Below, one piece after another: positions 1 to 10,062 of a DNA stretch of 64,000 nucleotides; the stretch's first letter is position 1, and each line of letters opens with the position of its first letter. The DNA lies in assembly GCF_029392075.1 (NCBI RefSeq), contig NZ_CP113929.1, forward strand, positions 1,550,001 through 1,614,000, read 5' to 3'. This DNA is from Bifidobacterium sp. ESL0704 (GTDB taxonomy: Bacteria > Actinomycetota > Actinomycetes > Actinomycetales > Bifidobacteriaceae). Below the pieces are notes generated by a model, which ran no database searches, had not been told where the DNA came from, and worked only from the letters and a program-made list of their open reading frames with translations. A program made the position numbers and the translations under genes.

Positions 1-1
1 A

Positions 2-802
2 ACTGACTCCATTCGTGGCGACACTATGAATTCTTTCAAGACAACTTTTACTCGACTTGTGGCCGCTAACGGAACAGTTTCTTGGGGCATCGACAATGAA
101 AAGGAATGGGGTCTTGAATATGGTAGACCGCTACCAAGATCAAACGAAATCCTCAAAAGCTGGGCAACAAATAAAAAAGATAAATGTGAGGATTTATTAA
201 CAACTTTTCTGCAAAATGCACATAACCCCGCAAACAATGACGTTAAAATCCGTGTTGATAAAGAGACAATAGAAACTCTTGTTAATGATGGAATCAATAA
301 ATTTGCGTGTTGGACCCACACCATTGGTAACTTCATTGTGATGCCGGCATGGATGAATACAGGTCGCGGAAGCTACCGTGCCGCGCCTAAAGATTATTGG
401 GATCGCACCGTCAAGGACATTCATGACTTTCTTCAATCACCTACTCATGATGGAAGCGCTTTCAAAGACGTGATAAACAAATATTATTTACAGCCTTACA
501 TTAACCGCGATGGAACTGTTGGGGAGTTTTGGAAAGGACATCTGAAAGGCTCTGGCCTACCTAAGACAATTGAAGATTTCGAGAATTTTTACTTTTGTGT
601 CAACACACTAATTAAAGCACGTGGCTGGTGGATGACCAAGAAACTTTGTGAAGAACTCGAAAAAAGCGATCAGGAATTTCACGAGACAGCCAAAAACTTT
701 TTCTATAAGGAAGAATTAGATACCAATAAGTATTCAATAGGTAAAAATGACGAAGAGCGTCTCATGTACTTTGACGAAATCTTCCAATTGGAAAAGGAAT
801 AA
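2..802 (+). CDS. Hypothetical protein, 5' end cut by window edge (DUF6994-like)
   Basis: The reading frame is open from base 2, and an internal ATG lies at 26. I read it as 5'-truncated, because residues before that ATG (TDSIRGDT) look like the 'TDTPGGxDPD' opening I remember from DUF6994-family proteins, followed by the 'GRPLPRSNEI' stretch. The visible part is about 266 residues, soluble, rich in aromatic and charged residues, with no signal peptide or membrane segment. The function of this family is unknown to me. The gene is clearly more AT-rich than the neighbouring metabolic genes, as expected for an accessory or transferred gene. The family assignment is from memory and moderate at best; that it is coding is well supported by length and composition. 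Confidence 0.6.
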   Translation, partial: TDSIRGDTMNSFKTTFTRLVAANGTVSWGIDNEKEWGLEYGRPLPRSNEILKSWATNKKDKCEDLLTTFLQNAHNPANNDVKIRVDKETIETLVNDGINKFACWTHTIGNFIVMPAWMNTGRGSYRAAPKDYWDRTVKDIHDFLQSPTHDGSAFKDVINKYYLQPYINRDGTVGEFWKGHLKGSGLPKTIEDFENFYFCVNTLIKARGWWMTKKLCEELEKSDQEFHETAKNFFYKEELDTNKYSIGKNDEERLMYFDEIFQLEKE

Positions 803-853
803 GTCACTTCCAAAAACCAACAGCAACCACAACCAAACTGTCAGTGAATAAAG

Positions 854-907
854 CTCTGTTGAATTCAAATCTTAAGCTAATTTACTTAGAATCTGAATTC
901 AGCAGAG
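854..907. terminator. Hairpin between convergent genes
   Basis: Two 17-nt arms (854-870 and 891-907) are inverted copies with two mismatches, centred on GAATTC in each arm. They sit between the 3' ends of the partial hypothetical gene and the MFS gene. On the plus strand the hairpin is followed by CCTCTTTTAAA, a modest T tract, so it may terminate the plus-strand gene. Confidence 0.5.
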
Positions 908-921
908 CCTCTTTTAAACCA

Positions 922-2133
922 TCAAACATTCTCGTAGATATCATGATGACGGATGACCACGATGCCTGCGGCGAACATCAGGGCGATGACCACGAGGACC
1001 AGCACGATGATAGGTGTCCAAGTATGCAGAAGACCATTGAGCGCGCCGAGCGCCACCGGGCCGACCGCCGCCAGCAGATAGCCTCCGGACTGAGCCATGC
1101 CGGACAGACGCGCAGTGTCCGCCGCGTTCGAGGTGCGCTTCTGGAAGAAGATCACGCAGATGCTGAACGCCGCTGCCGACGCCATACCCATCAGGGCAGC
1201 GGCCACCACATTGAGCGGCAGGTTCGCACCCGGCACGAGAATGCCCAATACTCCAAGGGCGAATCCCCCGCCGACGATGCCGTTGATGATGGAAAGCCCG
1301 TGTTTGTGTTCGGCGATCATCGGCACCGTCAGCGTCAGCGGCATGCCGGTCAACTGGAAGAGCGTAGCGAGGTTGCCGGCCGCGACAGCGCTGAAACCGG
1401 CCTCCTGCCACATCGAAGGTAACCAGGTAAGCAGGGAATAATACAGCATCGACTGCATGCCGAAGTAGGCCAGAATCACCCAGGCCAGCGGTGAACGCCA
1501 CGGCGTCCTGTCGACCATTGGCCGGTCGAAGGAAGTGTCAACGGCAATGTGCGACGAACCGGAACGACGTTGGTTGAGCACGGCAATGAATATCCACACA
1601 ATCAGCGCGACGGGGCCCACCAGCGCAAACATCGCCATGCTTGACTGGATACCAATCTTTGAGGCGACAACGCCGGAAGCGGCAGTGCCGAGCGACGCGA
1701 CGATGACCTGCGCCATGGTGTAAAGGGTGGTCATGCCCGCGATGTTATCGGGGAAACGATCCTTGATGACGGCTGGCAGCAGCACGTTGCCGCCAGCGAT
1801 ACCAATGCCGAGAATGGCGGTTCCGACCATCAGCGCCCATGACGAGGGAATGACGCGCAGGTAGCTGCCGACGCTCAGAATAATCAGCGAGACGACGAGC
1901 ACCTTATCGCTGCCATGTTTGGCACCGAACTTGCCCATCAGCGGCGAGGCGAGTGCGAATCCCAACAACGGGATGGTAGTCAGCAACCCCGCCAGTGAAG
2001 TCGGCAAGCCGATTTCGGCCTTCAGATCATTCAGCAGCGGCGGCATCATAGTGATCGGCATACGCAGATTCGCACCGGCCAGTATCAATCCCAAAACCAC
2101 CAGCCATGCGCCTCTGCTCATATGCTTGCTCAC
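922..2133 (-). CDS. MFS transporter, CynX/NimT-like
   Basis: This is a 403-residue major facilitator protein with about twelve hydrophobic segments. The N-terminal 'NLRMPITMMPPLL' after the first helix is typical of the CynX/NimT (cyanate permease, 2-nitroimidazole transporter) branch, which has the usual N-x-R-x-x motif there. The signature 'FALASPLMGKFGAKHGSDK' after helix 2 fits the MFS A-motif region. It lies in the cytoplasmic membrane; the real substrate cannot be read from sequence, and CynX-type proteins are often annotated only as MFS exporters. The start codon at 2133 is preceded on the coding strand by AGGAGGA. The gene stands alone, convergent with the partial gene upstream in the window. 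Confidence 0.8.
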   Translation of the reverse strand: MSKHMSRGAWLVVLGLILAGANLRMPITMMPPLLNDLKAEIGLPTSLAGLLTTIPLLGFALASPLMGKFGAKHGSDKVLVVSLIILSVGSYLRVIPSSWALMVGTAILGIGIAGGNVLLPAVIKDRFPDNIAGMTTLYTMAQVIVASLGTAASGVVASKIGIQSSMAMFALVGPVALIVWIFIAVLNQRRSGSSHIAVDTSFDRPMVDRTPWRSPLAWVILAYFGMQSMLYYSLLTWLPSMWQEAGFSAVAAGNLATLFQLTGMPLTLTVPMIAEHKHGLSIINGIVGGGFALGVLGILVPGANLPLNVVAAALMGMASAAAFSICVIFFQKRTSNAADTARLSGMAQSGGYLLAAVGPVALGALNGLLHTWTPIIVLVLVVIALMFAAGIVVIRHHDIYENV

Positions 2134-2352
2134 TATTCATCCTCCTAAACCACTTGTTGATATTCGGCAACACACATCGCCTCTCGCCGTAACAGGCGAA
2201 CCAGCCATTATCGTGTTGCCACTTTGACATTTATTCAATTGGGAACAGGCGTCAGCTCACCCAATCGGGCCGCAAAACCACAATTCTCAATGCTCAACCG
2301 TAACCGACCTGCCGACAGACTTTCTCTCAGGCGCCGACAGGTCCACACATGT

Positions 2353-2832
2353 CTATTGCGCAAGTTCCTGCAACGTGTTACCTGCAAGCCTGTACGTCGT
2401 CCAATCGGACATCTGTTCGGCACCCAACGACAGATAGAAATCGATGCTCGGCTTGTTCCAGTCCAGGCAGCACCATTCCATACGACCGCATTTACGCTCG
2501 ACGGCAATTTTGGCCAGCTGCTTCAATATGGCCTTTCCATAGCCGCGGCCTCTATATTCCGGCGAGACATACAGATCTTCCAGATACAGCCCCGCTCTGC
2601 CCAAGAACGTCGAGAAATTATGGAAGAACAGCGCGAAGCCAATCTCCTTGTCGCCGAGACAGGCGAAAATGACCTCCGCCTTCTGCTTGTCGAAAATCCA
2701 CTCCTCGAGCGTGGCTTCGTCGGCCACGACCTCGTCCAGCATCTTCTCGTAATCGGCAAGTTCCCTGACAAATTTCAGAATCAGCGCGACGTCTTCGCGC
2801 CCAGCGTATCTGAATTTCAGTTCGTTGTCCAT
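2353..2832 (-). CDS. GNAT family N-acetyltransferase
   Basis: The start at 2832 (MDNELKF) is chosen over the in-frame ATG at 2925 because AGGAAGG lies about 7 nt upstream of it; the product is 159 residues. It shows the GNAT fold in order: N-terminal 'RYAGREDVALILKFVRELADYE', a central strand 'LEDLYVSPEYRGRGYGKAIL' with the acetyl-CoA pyrophosphate loop (R/Q-x-x-G-x-G/A as RGRGYG), and a C-terminal 'WNKPSIDFYLSLGAEQMSDW'. The pattern 'FVRELADYEKM' and C-terminal 'DWTTYRL' resemble diamine (spermidine/spermine, thialysine) acetyltransferases of the SAT family, so a small amine or amino-acid substrate is likely but unproven. Confidence 0.85.
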   Translation of the reverse strand: MDNELKFRYAGREDVALILKFVRELADYEKMLDEVVADEATLEEWIFDKQKAEVIFACLGDKEIGFALFFHNFSTFLGRAGLYLEDLYVSPEYRGRGYGKAILKQLAKIAVERKCGRMEWCCLDWNKPSIDFYLSLGAEQMSDWTTYRLAGNTLQELAQ

Positions 2833-3087
2833 GTTATTCCTTCCTTTCAAGAACGCGGTTGGTTTAAACCAGTCATCACCTTGCCGCCGACGATTGGGGC
2901 GAAGAACTCTGCAGGAAACAGACATTTCCTCACTCTATACGCGCAATGGCGGATTCAACATCTCATAATAAAAATCGCTGGCTACCATCAGTTTTGTACA
3001 GCAATATATCAGCAACGGAAGAATCGCAGAGACAGCATAGCATATGAGAGGCTGATTCTATCCATAGAAAGCTTCTCCGACCATCCC

Positions 3088-3275
3088 GTCAATCCGAGAC
3101 TATTCGCCATTTACATACACAAGGCGGCGATAACTGTCACTGATTCGAGAATATTCCCAATTTATAGACACTAACCGATGCTAAACGTCATCAGCTCAAG
3201 ATTGTTCTCCATTTATGCCCACTAGACAACTTTATATGTCACTAAATTGAGAACAATCTTAGTTCCATGCCAATT
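3088..3275. repeat. Degenerate tandem repeat, period ~48-51 bp
   Basis: Four units begin with GTCA at 3088, 3136, 3187 and 3238. The first ~36 nt of each share a core of the form TC-GAGA-T-TTC-CC-ATTTAT---CAC; the fourth unit is the most diverged. A 12-nt perfect inverted pair (AAGATTGTTCTC at 3197-3208 and GAGAACAATCTT at 3249-3260) spans units three and four. The array lies downstream of guaA and about 250 bp upstream of the acetyltransferase start. No reading frame crosses it. The rest of 2833-3282 shows nothing I recognise. Confidence 0.5.
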
Positions 3276-3282
3276 GGGCAGC

Positions 3283-3326
3283 AAAAACGCTACTAAACCC
3301 AACGCAGAGGCCGGTTTAGTAGCGTT
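3283..3326 (-). terminator. Intrinsic terminator of guaA
   Basis: Perfect 14-nt arms at 3286-3299 and 3313-3326, followed on the minus strand by TTTTTGC. It lies 60 nt after the guaA stop and fits a rho-independent terminator for that gene. Confidence 0.85.
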
Positions 3327-3386
3327 CTAAGCCCTAGTACGATTGCCTTTCACCATCCGAACAGGATGAACGGCGACCGCTGACGC

Positions 3387-4949
3387 TCACTCCCACTCGA
3401 TGGTGGCCGGCGGCTTGGAGGTGCAGTCGAGCACGACGCGGTTGATACCGCGGCACTCGTTGGTGATACGCGTGGAGATCGTGGCCAGCACGTCGTAGGG
3501 CAGACGATACCAGTCGGCGGTCATCGCGTCGTCGGAGCTGATCGGACGCAGCACGATCGGCGAGCCGTACGTGCGCTCGTCGCCCTGCACGCCTACCGAA
3601 TGGACGTTGGCCAGCAGCACCACCGGGCACTGCCAGATATCGCGGTCCAATCCGGCCTTCGTCATCTCCTCGCGCGCGATGGCGTCGGCCTCACGCAACA
3701 GGTCAAGACGCTCCTTTGTCACCTCGCCGATAATGCGGATGCCGAGGCCCGGGCCCGGGAACGGCTGGCGCCAGACGATGTTGTCGGGCAGACCGAGCTT
3801 GGTGCCGATGGCACGAACCTCGTCCTTGAACAGGCTTCGCAGCGGCTCGATGAGCTTGAATTTGACATCCTTGGGCAGACCACCGACGTTATGGTGGGAC
3901 TTGATGTTGGCCGTGCCGTCCCCGCCGCCGGATTCGACAACGTCCGGATAGAGCGTGCCCTGCACGAGGAACTTGACCTCCTTGCCACGCGCACCGGCCT
4001 CTTGCAAAACCTGCTTCTGGGCCTTCTCGAACGTGCGGATGAACTTCTCACCGATGATCTTGCGTTTGCGCTCAGGCTCGGTAACGCCCTTCAAAGCCGT
4101 AAGGAACTCGTCGGAAGCATCGACCTCGATCAGCCGGATGCCAGTCGCTTCGACGAAGTCGTGACGAACCTGCTCGGCCTCGCCCTTGCGCAGCATGCCA
4201 TGGTCAACGAAGACGCAGGTGAGCTGATCGCCGATGGCCTTATGCACCAACGTGGCGGCGACGGCCGAATCCACGCCACCGGAAAGCCCGCAGATAACCT
4301 CGGCATCGCCGACTTCCTCACGAATCTTTTTGACTTGCGTGTCGATGATATTGTCGGCGTCCCAATCGCTGGGAAGCCCCGCGCACTCGTGCAGGAACGT
4401 GGAGAAGAGCTCGTTGCCAAGCGGGGTGTGCTTGACCTCGGGGTGCCACTGCACGCCGTAAAGCTTGCGCGACTCATCTTCCATCGCGGCCACCGGAGCA
4501 CCTTGCGTATGCGCGAGGACTTTGAAGCCTTCCGGCGCTTCCTCCACGGCCACGCCGTGGCTCATCCAAGTGGTCTGTTCGGTGGGGGAACCGGCCAACA
4601 CGCCCTCAGCGTCGTCGATCACCGCTTCGGTCCTGCCGTATTCGCCGAGCGCAGCCTTGTCGACCTTGCCGCCCAGTTCGTTGGCCATAACCTGGAAGCC
4701 GTAGCAGATACCGAGCACGGGCACACCGGCGTCGAATATCGTCTTGTCGATCTCGGGCGCACCGGGCTCGTAGACGGAAGCGGGGCCTCCGGAAAGAATG
4801 ATGGCCTTGGGATCTTTGGCGAGCATCTCGGAAACCGGCATGGAATGCGGAACCAATTCGGAATAGACATGCGCCTCGCGCACACGACGCGCGATGAGCT
4901 GGGCGTATTGCGCGCCGAAGTCAACGACAAGCACTGGACCTTTTGCCAT
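3387..4949 (-). CDS. guaA: GMP synthase (glutamine-hydrolysing)
   Basis: A 520-residue cytosolic enzyme that converts XMP, glutamine and ATP to GMP, the last step of guanylate synthesis. The N-terminal class-I glutamine amidotransferase domain has the nucleophile Cys82 in 'GICYGFQ' and the His/Glu pair in 'VQWHPEV'. It is followed by the ATP pyrophosphatase domain with the P-loop 'SGGVDS' and by the C-terminal dimerisation/XMP-binding domain ending 'KPPATIEWE'. Length and domain order are standard. The start at 4949 is preceded by GGGAGA on the coding strand. It is divergent from xfp across about 440 bp, an arrangement I know from other bifidobacteria. Confidence 0.97.
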   Translation of the reverse strand: MAKGPVLVVDFGAQYAQLIARRVREAHVYSELVPHSMPVSEMLAKDPKAIILSGGPASVYEPGAPEIDKTIFDAGVPVLGICYGFQVMANELGGKVDKAALGEYGRTEAVIDDAEGVLAGSPTEQTTWMSHGVAVEEAPEGFKVLAHTQGAPVAAMEDESRKLYGVQWHPEVKHTPLGNELFSTFLHECAGLPSDWDADNIIDTQVKKIREEVGDAEVICGLSGGVDSAVAATLVHKAIGDQLTCVFVDHGMLRKGEAEQVRHDFVEATGIRLIEVDASDEFLTALKGVTEPERKRKIIGEKFIRTFEKAQKQVLQEAGARGKEVKFLVQGTLYPDVVESGGGDGTANIKSHHNVGGLPKDVKFKLIEPLRSLFKDEVRAIGTKLGLPDNIVWRQPFPGPGLGIRIIGEVTKERLDLLREADAIAREEMTKAGLDRDIWQCPVVLLANVHSVGVQGDERTYGSPIVLRPISSDDAMTADWYRLPYDVLATISTRITNECRGINRVVLDCTSKPPATIEWE

Positions 4950-5197
4950 GGATTCTCCCTATTATTATCAGTACAAAACAGATGCAGAATATGTCCATTC
5001 TCGCGGTTCAAGGCGACAAAATCAAGTGTCCAGACAATGCACGCGGAACAAACAAAAAACAACATCACAAAAAACAACACGCCGCGTGAATTTTCTGTGA
5101 ATCGAACATCGCTAAGCCTTGGCGTTGCGGAGTTTGTGGCGCAATTTCAACGTTTGTAAGTCATTTTTTTACGTTCGAAAATCTCACAAATTTTTTG

Positions 5198-5203
5198 TAT
5201 AAT
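5198..5203 (+). promoter_or_regulatory. Candidate -10 box upstream of xfp
   Basis: A perfect TATAAT lies at 5198-5203, 187 nt before the xfp start, in an AT-rich stretch. No good -35 is present at the expected distance (5175-5180 reads TCGAAA), and a TTGACA occurs just downstream at 5214-5219 without a good -10. If it is used, xfp has a leader of about 180 nt. The remainder of the 440-bp guaA-xfp intergenic region shows no further signal I can name. Confidence 0.35.
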
Positions 5204-5389
5204 ACGACATTACTTGACAAAAACATCTCAAGACAGCACACAGATGAAAAAAAACGTCCAAAAAGTCGGAGTCGACACGTAAAGTGAACATCGATTGGGC
5301 ACGAACCCGGAACATCAATAGTAACAAAGGTTTGCGCCCGAAGGAAATAATCAATTGCACACAATGTGTACAGGAGTACAGGAGCATAA

Positions 5390-7870
5390 ATGACTAGTCC
5401 TGTTATTGGCACCCCGTGGAAGAAGCTCGGCAAGCCGGTTTCTGATGAGGCTCTCGAAGGAGTCGACAAGTATTGGCGCACCGCCAACTATCTTTCCATC
5501 GGTCAGATTTATCTGCGTAGCAACCCGTTGATGAAGGAGCCCTTCACCCGCAAGGACGTCAAGTACCGTCTCGTGGGCCACTGGGGCACCACTCCGGGCC
5601 TGAACTTCCTGTTCGGCCACATCAACCGTCTCATCGCCGACCACCAGCAGAACACCGTGTTCATCATGGGTCCTGGCCACGGTGGCCCCGCAGGCGTCGC
5701 TCAGTCCTATCTCGACGGCACCTACACCGAGTACTATCCGAAGATCACCAAGGACGAGTCCGGACTGCAGAAGTTCTTCCGTCAGTTCTCCTATCCTGGC
5801 GGCATCCCCTCCCACTATGCACCTGAGACCCCGGGTTCGATGCACGAGGGCGGCGAGCTCGGCTACGCGCTGAGCCACGCTTATGGCGCCATCATGAACA
5901 ACCCGAGCCTGTTCGTCGCGGCTGTGGTCGGCGACGGCGAGGCCGAAACCGGCCCGCTGGCGACCAGCTGGCAGTCCAACAAGCTCGTCAACCCTCGCAC
6001 CGACGGCATTGTGCTGCCGATCCTGCACCTCAACGGCTACAAGATCGCCAACCCGTCCATTCTTTCCCGTATCCCCGATGAGGAGCTCCACGAGTTCTTC
6101 GAGGGCATGGGTTACGAGCCTTATGAGTTCGTCGCCGGATTCGACGATGAGGACCATATGTCCATCCACCGTCGTTTCGCCGACATGCTCGAAGAGATCT
6201 TCGACAAGATCTGCGACATCAAGGCCAAGGCTCAGACCGACGACATGGATCGCCCGACCTACCCGATGATCATCTTCCGCACGCCGAAGGGCTGGACTTG
6301 CCCGAAGTACATCGACGGCCAGAAGACCGAGGGATCCTGGCGCGCTCACCAGGTGCCGCTGGCTTCCGCCCGCGATACCGAGGCTCACTTCCAGGTCCTC
6401 AAGGGCTGGATGGAATCCTACAAGCCTGAGGAGCTCTTCGACGAGAAGGGCGCCATCAAGCCTGACGTCACCGCGTTCATGCCTAAGGGCGAACTGCGCT
6501 TGGGCCAGAACCCGAACGCCAACGGCGGCCGTATCCGCGAGGATCTGAAGCTCCCCGATCTCGATGCCTACGAAGTCAAGGGCGTCAAGGAATTCGGCCA
6601 TGGCTGGGGCCAGCTCGAAGCTACCCGCCAGCTGGGCAACTACACCCGCGACATCATCAAGATGAACCCGGATTCGTTCCGCATCTTCGGACCTGACGAG
6701 ACCGCTTCCAACCGTCTGCAGGCCGCTTATGAGGTCACCAACAAGCAGTGGGACAACGGCTATCTCTCCGAGCAGACCGATGAGCACATGGCTGTCACCG
6801 GCCAGGTCGTCGAGATGCTCTCCGAGCACCAGATGGAAGGCTTCCTCGAGGGCTACGTCCTCACCGGTCGTCACGGCATCTGGAGCACCTACGAGTCCTT
6901 CGGCCACGTCATCGACTCCATGCTCAACCAGCACGCCAAGTGGCTCGAAGCCACCGTGCGTCACATCGATTGGCGTAAGCCCGTCGCTTCGATCAACATG
7001 CTGATCTCCTCGCACGTCTGGCGTCAGGATCACAACGGATTCTCCCATCAGGACCCGGGTGTGAGCTCCGTGCTGCTGAACAAGACCTTCAACAACGATC
7101 ACGTTGTGGCCGAATACTTCCCCGCCGACGCCAACATGCTGCTGGCCGTCGCCGAGAAGGCCTTCAAGTCCACCAACAAGATCAACGCCATCTTCGCGGG
7201 CAAGCAGCCTGCGGCCACCTGGCTGACCCTCGACGAGGCTCGTGAAGAGCTCGAGAAGGGTGCTGCCGAGTGGAAGTGGGCCTCCACCGCCAAGAACAAC
7301 GACGAAGCGCAGATCGTGCTCGCCTGCGTCGGCGATGTCCCCACGCTCGAGATCATGGCCGCAAGCGAAAAGCTCAAGGCGTTCGGCATCAAGTTCAAGG
7401 TCGTCAACGTCGTTGACACCCTGAAGCTGCAGAGCCCCAAGGAGAACGACGAGGCGCTGAGCGACGAGGAGTTCACCGATCTCTTCACCGCCGACAAGCC
7501 GGTCCTCTTCGCGTATCATTCCTATGCGCACGACATCCACGCCCTCATCTATGATCGTCCGAACCACGACAACTTCAACGTTCACGGTTACAAGGAGCAG
7601 GGTTCCACCACGACTCCGTACGACATGGTGCGCGTCAACGACATGGATCGTTACGAGCTGACCGCCGAAGTGCTCCGCACGCTCGACGCGAAGAAGTACG
7701 CCAGCGACATCGACAAGCTCGAGAAGTTCCGTACTGACGCCTTCCAGTTCGCCGTCGACGAAGGCTACGATCACCCGGATTACACCGGCTTCGTATACTC
7801 CGACGTCAAGAACCAGGACAAGGAAGCAGCTGCCAAGGCTGCCATGAGCACTGGTTCCGACAACGAGTGA
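5390..7870 (+). CDS. xfp: Xylulose-5-phosphate/fructose-6-phosphate phosphoketolase
   Basis: This 826-residue thiamine-diphosphate enzyme splits fructose-6-phosphate to erythrose-4-phosphate and acetyl-phosphate, and xylulose-5-phosphate to glyceraldehyde-3-phosphate and acetyl-phosphate. It is the defining enzyme of the bifid shunt. Visible signatures are '[17 protein letters not shown]' near residue 90 and the ThDP/Mg motif '[14 protein letters not shown]' near residue 182, with '[12 protein letters not shown]' after it. The C-terminal third carries '[18 protein letters not shown]'. Length is typical for the family. AGGAG lies just upstream of the ATG. Codon use is strongly biased to G/C-ending preferred codons, as expected for one of the most expressed genes of a bifidobacterium. 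pta and ackA follow on the same strand. Confidence 0.98.
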   Translation: MTSPVIGTPWKKLGKPVSDEALEGVDKYWRTANYLSIGQIYLRSNPLMKEPFTRKDVKYRLVGHWGTTPGLNFLFGHINRLIADHQQNTVFIMGPGHGGPAGVAQSYLDGTYTEYYPKITKDESGLQKFFRQFSYPGGIPSHYAPETPGSMHEGGELGYALSHAYGAIMNNPSLFVAAVVGDGEAETGPLATSWQSNKLVNPRTDGIVLPILHLNGYKIANPSILSRIPDEELHEFFEGMGYEPYEFVAGFDDEDHMSIHRRFADMLEEIFDKICDIKAKAQTDDMDRPTYPMIIFRTPKGWTCPKYIDGQKTEGSWRAHQVPLASARDTEAHFQVLKGWMESYKPEELFDEKGAIKPDVTAFMPKGELRLGQNPNANGGRIREDLKLPDLDAYEVKGVKEFGHGWGQLEATRQLGNYTRDIIKMNPDSFRIFGPDETASNRLQAAYEVTNKQWDNGYLSEQTDEHMAVTGQVVEMLSEHQMEGFLEGYVLTGRHGIWSTYESFGHVIDSMLNQHAKWLEATVRHIDWRKPVASINMLISSHVWRQDHNGFSHQDPGVSSVLLNKTFNNDHVVAEYFPADANMLLAVAEKAFKSTNKINAIFAGKQPAATWLTLDEAREELEKGAAEWKWASTAKNNDEAQIVLACVGDVPTLEIMAASEKLKAFGIKFKVVNVVDTLKLQSPKENDEALSDEEFTDLFTADKPVLFAYHSYAHDIHALIYDRPNHDNFNVHGYKEQGSTTTPYDMVRVNDMDRYELTAEVLRTLDAKKYASDIDKLEKFRTDAFQFAVDEGYDHPDYTGFVYSDVKNQDKEAAAKAAMSTGSDNE

Positions 7871-7913
7871 GATAATCTCACCCCCGCGCTTAGCGCAATC
7901 ATCTGAGTAAAGG

Positions 7914-7946
7914 AAAAGGACGTCCGGCTTCGGTCGGCGTCCTTTT
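7914..7946 (+). terminator. Intrinsic terminator after xfp
   Basis: Stem AAAAGGACG (7914-7922) pairs with CGTCCTTTT (7938-7946), with a GC-rich inner part and a T-rich 3' side (CCTTTTTCTG). It lies about 45 nt after the xfp stop, so xfp is probably monocistronic. Confidence 0.85.
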
Positions 7947-8059
7947 TCTGTTTCGTTCGTCGGCAGTCTACTACGTCACACTCTGCGCTTAACATATAAA
8001 TGATCGATATCGTTGTTGATCCGCAAAAACGTGCATAGCATGCACAAAGGAGTTATACC

Positions 8060-9742
8060 GTGACGAACGAAGTCATTTATATCAACAGCCCTGAGGGCAA
8101 GAACGGCCGTAATGTGGTGGCCTACGGAGTCGTAAAGGCTCTCGCATCCAAAGGCAAGACCGCAGTGTTCCGCCCAGTGGCTTGCAAAAAAGAGGCCTTT
8201 ACCGGCGAACTGCTCAAGGCCTCGAATGCCGGCCAATCCGTCGAACAAGTGCGCGGCGTATGCCCCAAGTGCGCGCGCAAAGACAAAAGCACTGCCCGTG
8301 GTGACATCGTGGCGGCGTATAGCGCCGAACTTGAGCGCGTCAATCCTGACACCATGGTGGTCGTGGGTTCCGACGGTTCCTCCGTTTTCGACCCTGAAGC
8401 GTTCACTTTCAATGCCGATATCGCCTCGGACCTCAAGGCCAAGACCTTCCTCGCCATCTGCACTATTCCGCGCAACGGCGAGCAGGTAAAGGCCACGGTC
8501 GAGACCTGCACGGCCAGTGTGGAGCAGGCTGGCGGCAAAGTTGCCGGCATCTTCGTCACTGGATGCACCGACGAAAAGGCCGCAGACGCCAAGAACGCTT
8601 TGAAGGACTCCCCCGTCCCGGTCTGGACCATTCCGGCCGTCGACTTCCCGTCCGACACTGATCCCGATGCCGCCAGCAAAGCCGCAAAGGCATTCGCCGA
8701 CAATGCGCCGACCGATGAGGTAGTCGCCGCCGCGCAAACCCCATTCGACGCTCCGACCACTCCCTATGCGTTCCAGAACGATCTTCTGGTGAAGGCCAAG
8801 GCCGCCAAGAAGACGATCGTGCTGCCGGAAGGCTCGGAAGACCGTATCATCAAGGCTGCGGACTACCTGCTTGCCCGCGACATCGTCAATCTCATCATCG
8901 TCGGCGATAAGGATGCAATCCTCGCCCGCGGCAAGGAACTTGGCCTCGACTCGCTGTCCAAGGCCAGCTATCAGCCGATGGATGACGAGGAAGTGCTGGA
9001 GCCCATGGTCGCCAAGCTCTGCGAGCTGCGCGCCAAGAAGGGCATGACGCCAGAACAGGCCCGCAAGCAGCTGACCGATCCGAGCTACTTCGGCACGATG
9101 CTGGTCGTACTCGGCAAGGCCGATGGTCTGGTCTCGGGCTCCATCAACTCCACCGCCAACACGGTTCGTCCGGCGCTGCAGGTCATCAAGACCAAGCCCG
9201 GCGCCTCGCTGGTCTCCGGCGCATTCCTGATGTGCTTCAAGGACCATGTCGCCGTCTTCGCCGATTGCGCCATCAACCTCAACCCGAACGCCGAGCAGTT
9301 GGCCGACATCGCCGTTCAATCCGCCGACACCGCACGCGCCTTCGGCGTGGATCCCAAGGTGGGCATGCTCTGCTACTCCACCCTTGGGTCCGGCAAGGGT
9401 CCGGATGTCGACCTGGTCGAGGAAGCCACCAAGCTCGTCCATGAGAAGGCACCGGATCTGCCGGCAGTCGGTTCCATCCAGTTCGACGCCGCTTGGTCTC
9501 CCACGGTGGCCGCCACCAAGGCCAAGGGCAACGACGTGGCCGGACATGTCAACGTCTTCATCTTCCCGAGCCTGGCCGCCGGCAACATCGCCTACAAGGC
9601 CGTGCAGCGCACTTCCGGTGCCATCGCCATCGGCCCGGTGCTGCAAGGACTCAACAAGCCCGTCAACGACCTCTCGCGTGGTGCTCTGGTAGAGGACATC
9701 ATCAACACGGTCGCATTGACCGCTGTTGAAGCACAGCAATAG
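8060..9742 (+). CDS. pta: Phosphate acetyltransferase
   Basis: A 560-residue enzyme interconverting acetyl-CoA and acetyl-phosphate. The GTG start at 8060 is preceded by AAAGGAG at 8046-8052. The N-terminal half is the P-loop-like (BioD/CobB-fold) region of long Pta proteins, opening 'YINSPEGKNGRNVVAYGV' where the usual Walker-A lysine/threonine pattern looks degenerate. The C-terminal PTA/PTB catalytic domain runs from about residue 235, with 'VLPEGSEDRIIKAA', 'GLVSGSINSTANTVRPALQ' and 'AGNIAYKAVQR'. Length is below the ~700 residues of E. coli Pta, as usual in bifidobacteria. It lies between xfp and ackA and links the acetyl-phosphate pool to acetyl-CoA. The missing P-loop residues suggest that the N-terminal domain is structural or regulatory here. 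Confidence 0.95.
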   Translation: MTNEVIYINSPEGKNGRNVVAYGVVKALASKGKTAVFRPVACKKEAFTGELLKASNAGQSVEQVRGVCPKCARKDKSTARGDIVAAYSAELERVNPDTMVVVGSDGSSVFDPEAFTFNADIASDLKAKTFLAICTIPRNGEQVKATVETCTASVEQAGGKVAGIFVTGCTDEKAADAKNALKDSPVPVWTIPAVDFPSDTDPDAASKAAKAFADNAPTDEVVAAAQTPFDAPTTPYAFQNDLLVKAKAAKKTIVLPEGSEDRIIKAADYLLARDIVNLIIVGDKDAILARGKELGLDSLSKASYQPMDDEEVLEPMVAKLCELRAKKGMTPEQARKQLTDPSYFGTMLVVLGKADGLVSGSINSTANTVRPALQVIKTKPGASLVSGAFLMCFKDHVAVFADCAINLNPNAEQLADIAVQSADTARAFGVDPKVGMLCYSTLGSGKGPDVDLVEEATKLVHEKAPDLPAVGSIQFDAAWSPTVAATKAKGNDVAGHVNVFIFPSLAAGNIAYKAVQRTSGAIAIGPVLQGLNKPVNDLSRGALVEDIINTVALTAVEAQQ

Positions 9743-9797
9743 TTTCATTAGAAATCCCAATCACCTAAACAAGTTACGTTACTTTATGTGGTTGGTC

Positions 9798-9883
9798 GTT
9801 GGAGGTTGGGATAAACTTTCACGGGACGCTCCGGGCCGCTCGGCCAAGTCATACGCCCGTGAAAGTTTATCCCAACCTCCAAC
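9798..9883. repeat. Perfect long palindrome between pta and ackA
   Basis: Two perfectly complementary 28-nt arms lie at 9798-9825 and 9856-9883, separated by a 30-nt GC-rich spacer. Each arm contains GTTGGAGGTTGGGATAAACT or its complement. The element is 56 nt after the pta stop and 180 nt before the ackA start. There is no T run on either side, so it is not a standard rho-independent terminator. The rest of the 320-bp gap is AT-rich, with a TTGACT at 9945-9950 that could be an ackA -35 box. Confidence 0.75.
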
Positions 9884-10062
9884 TCATGTTTCGAAGAAAA
9901 ACGTCACTTTATTGAAATCTTATTCACAGAACCAAAATTGCTATTTGACTAGTGGTGGGAACTGGAGAATAAGTCTCTTTGTAACAGCTCGTGAGTAAAC
10001 TGGAAACTTGGCAGCCGCGGTACAATCCACGGGTCAATTTATCTATATGGAGGATGCAAACA

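Noticed and set aside
3088..3275. Possible CRISPR array
   Set aside because: The repeats are degenerate, only four units are present, spacers are not distinct from repeats and there is no cas gene.
5351..7774. Long antiparallel reading frame opposite xfp (807 codons)
   Set aside because: It is a shadow of the strongly biased, GC-ending codons of xfp; its Val/Asp/Glu-rich sequence has no domain. Similar shadows lie opposite guaA, pta, ackA, katA and uvrB.
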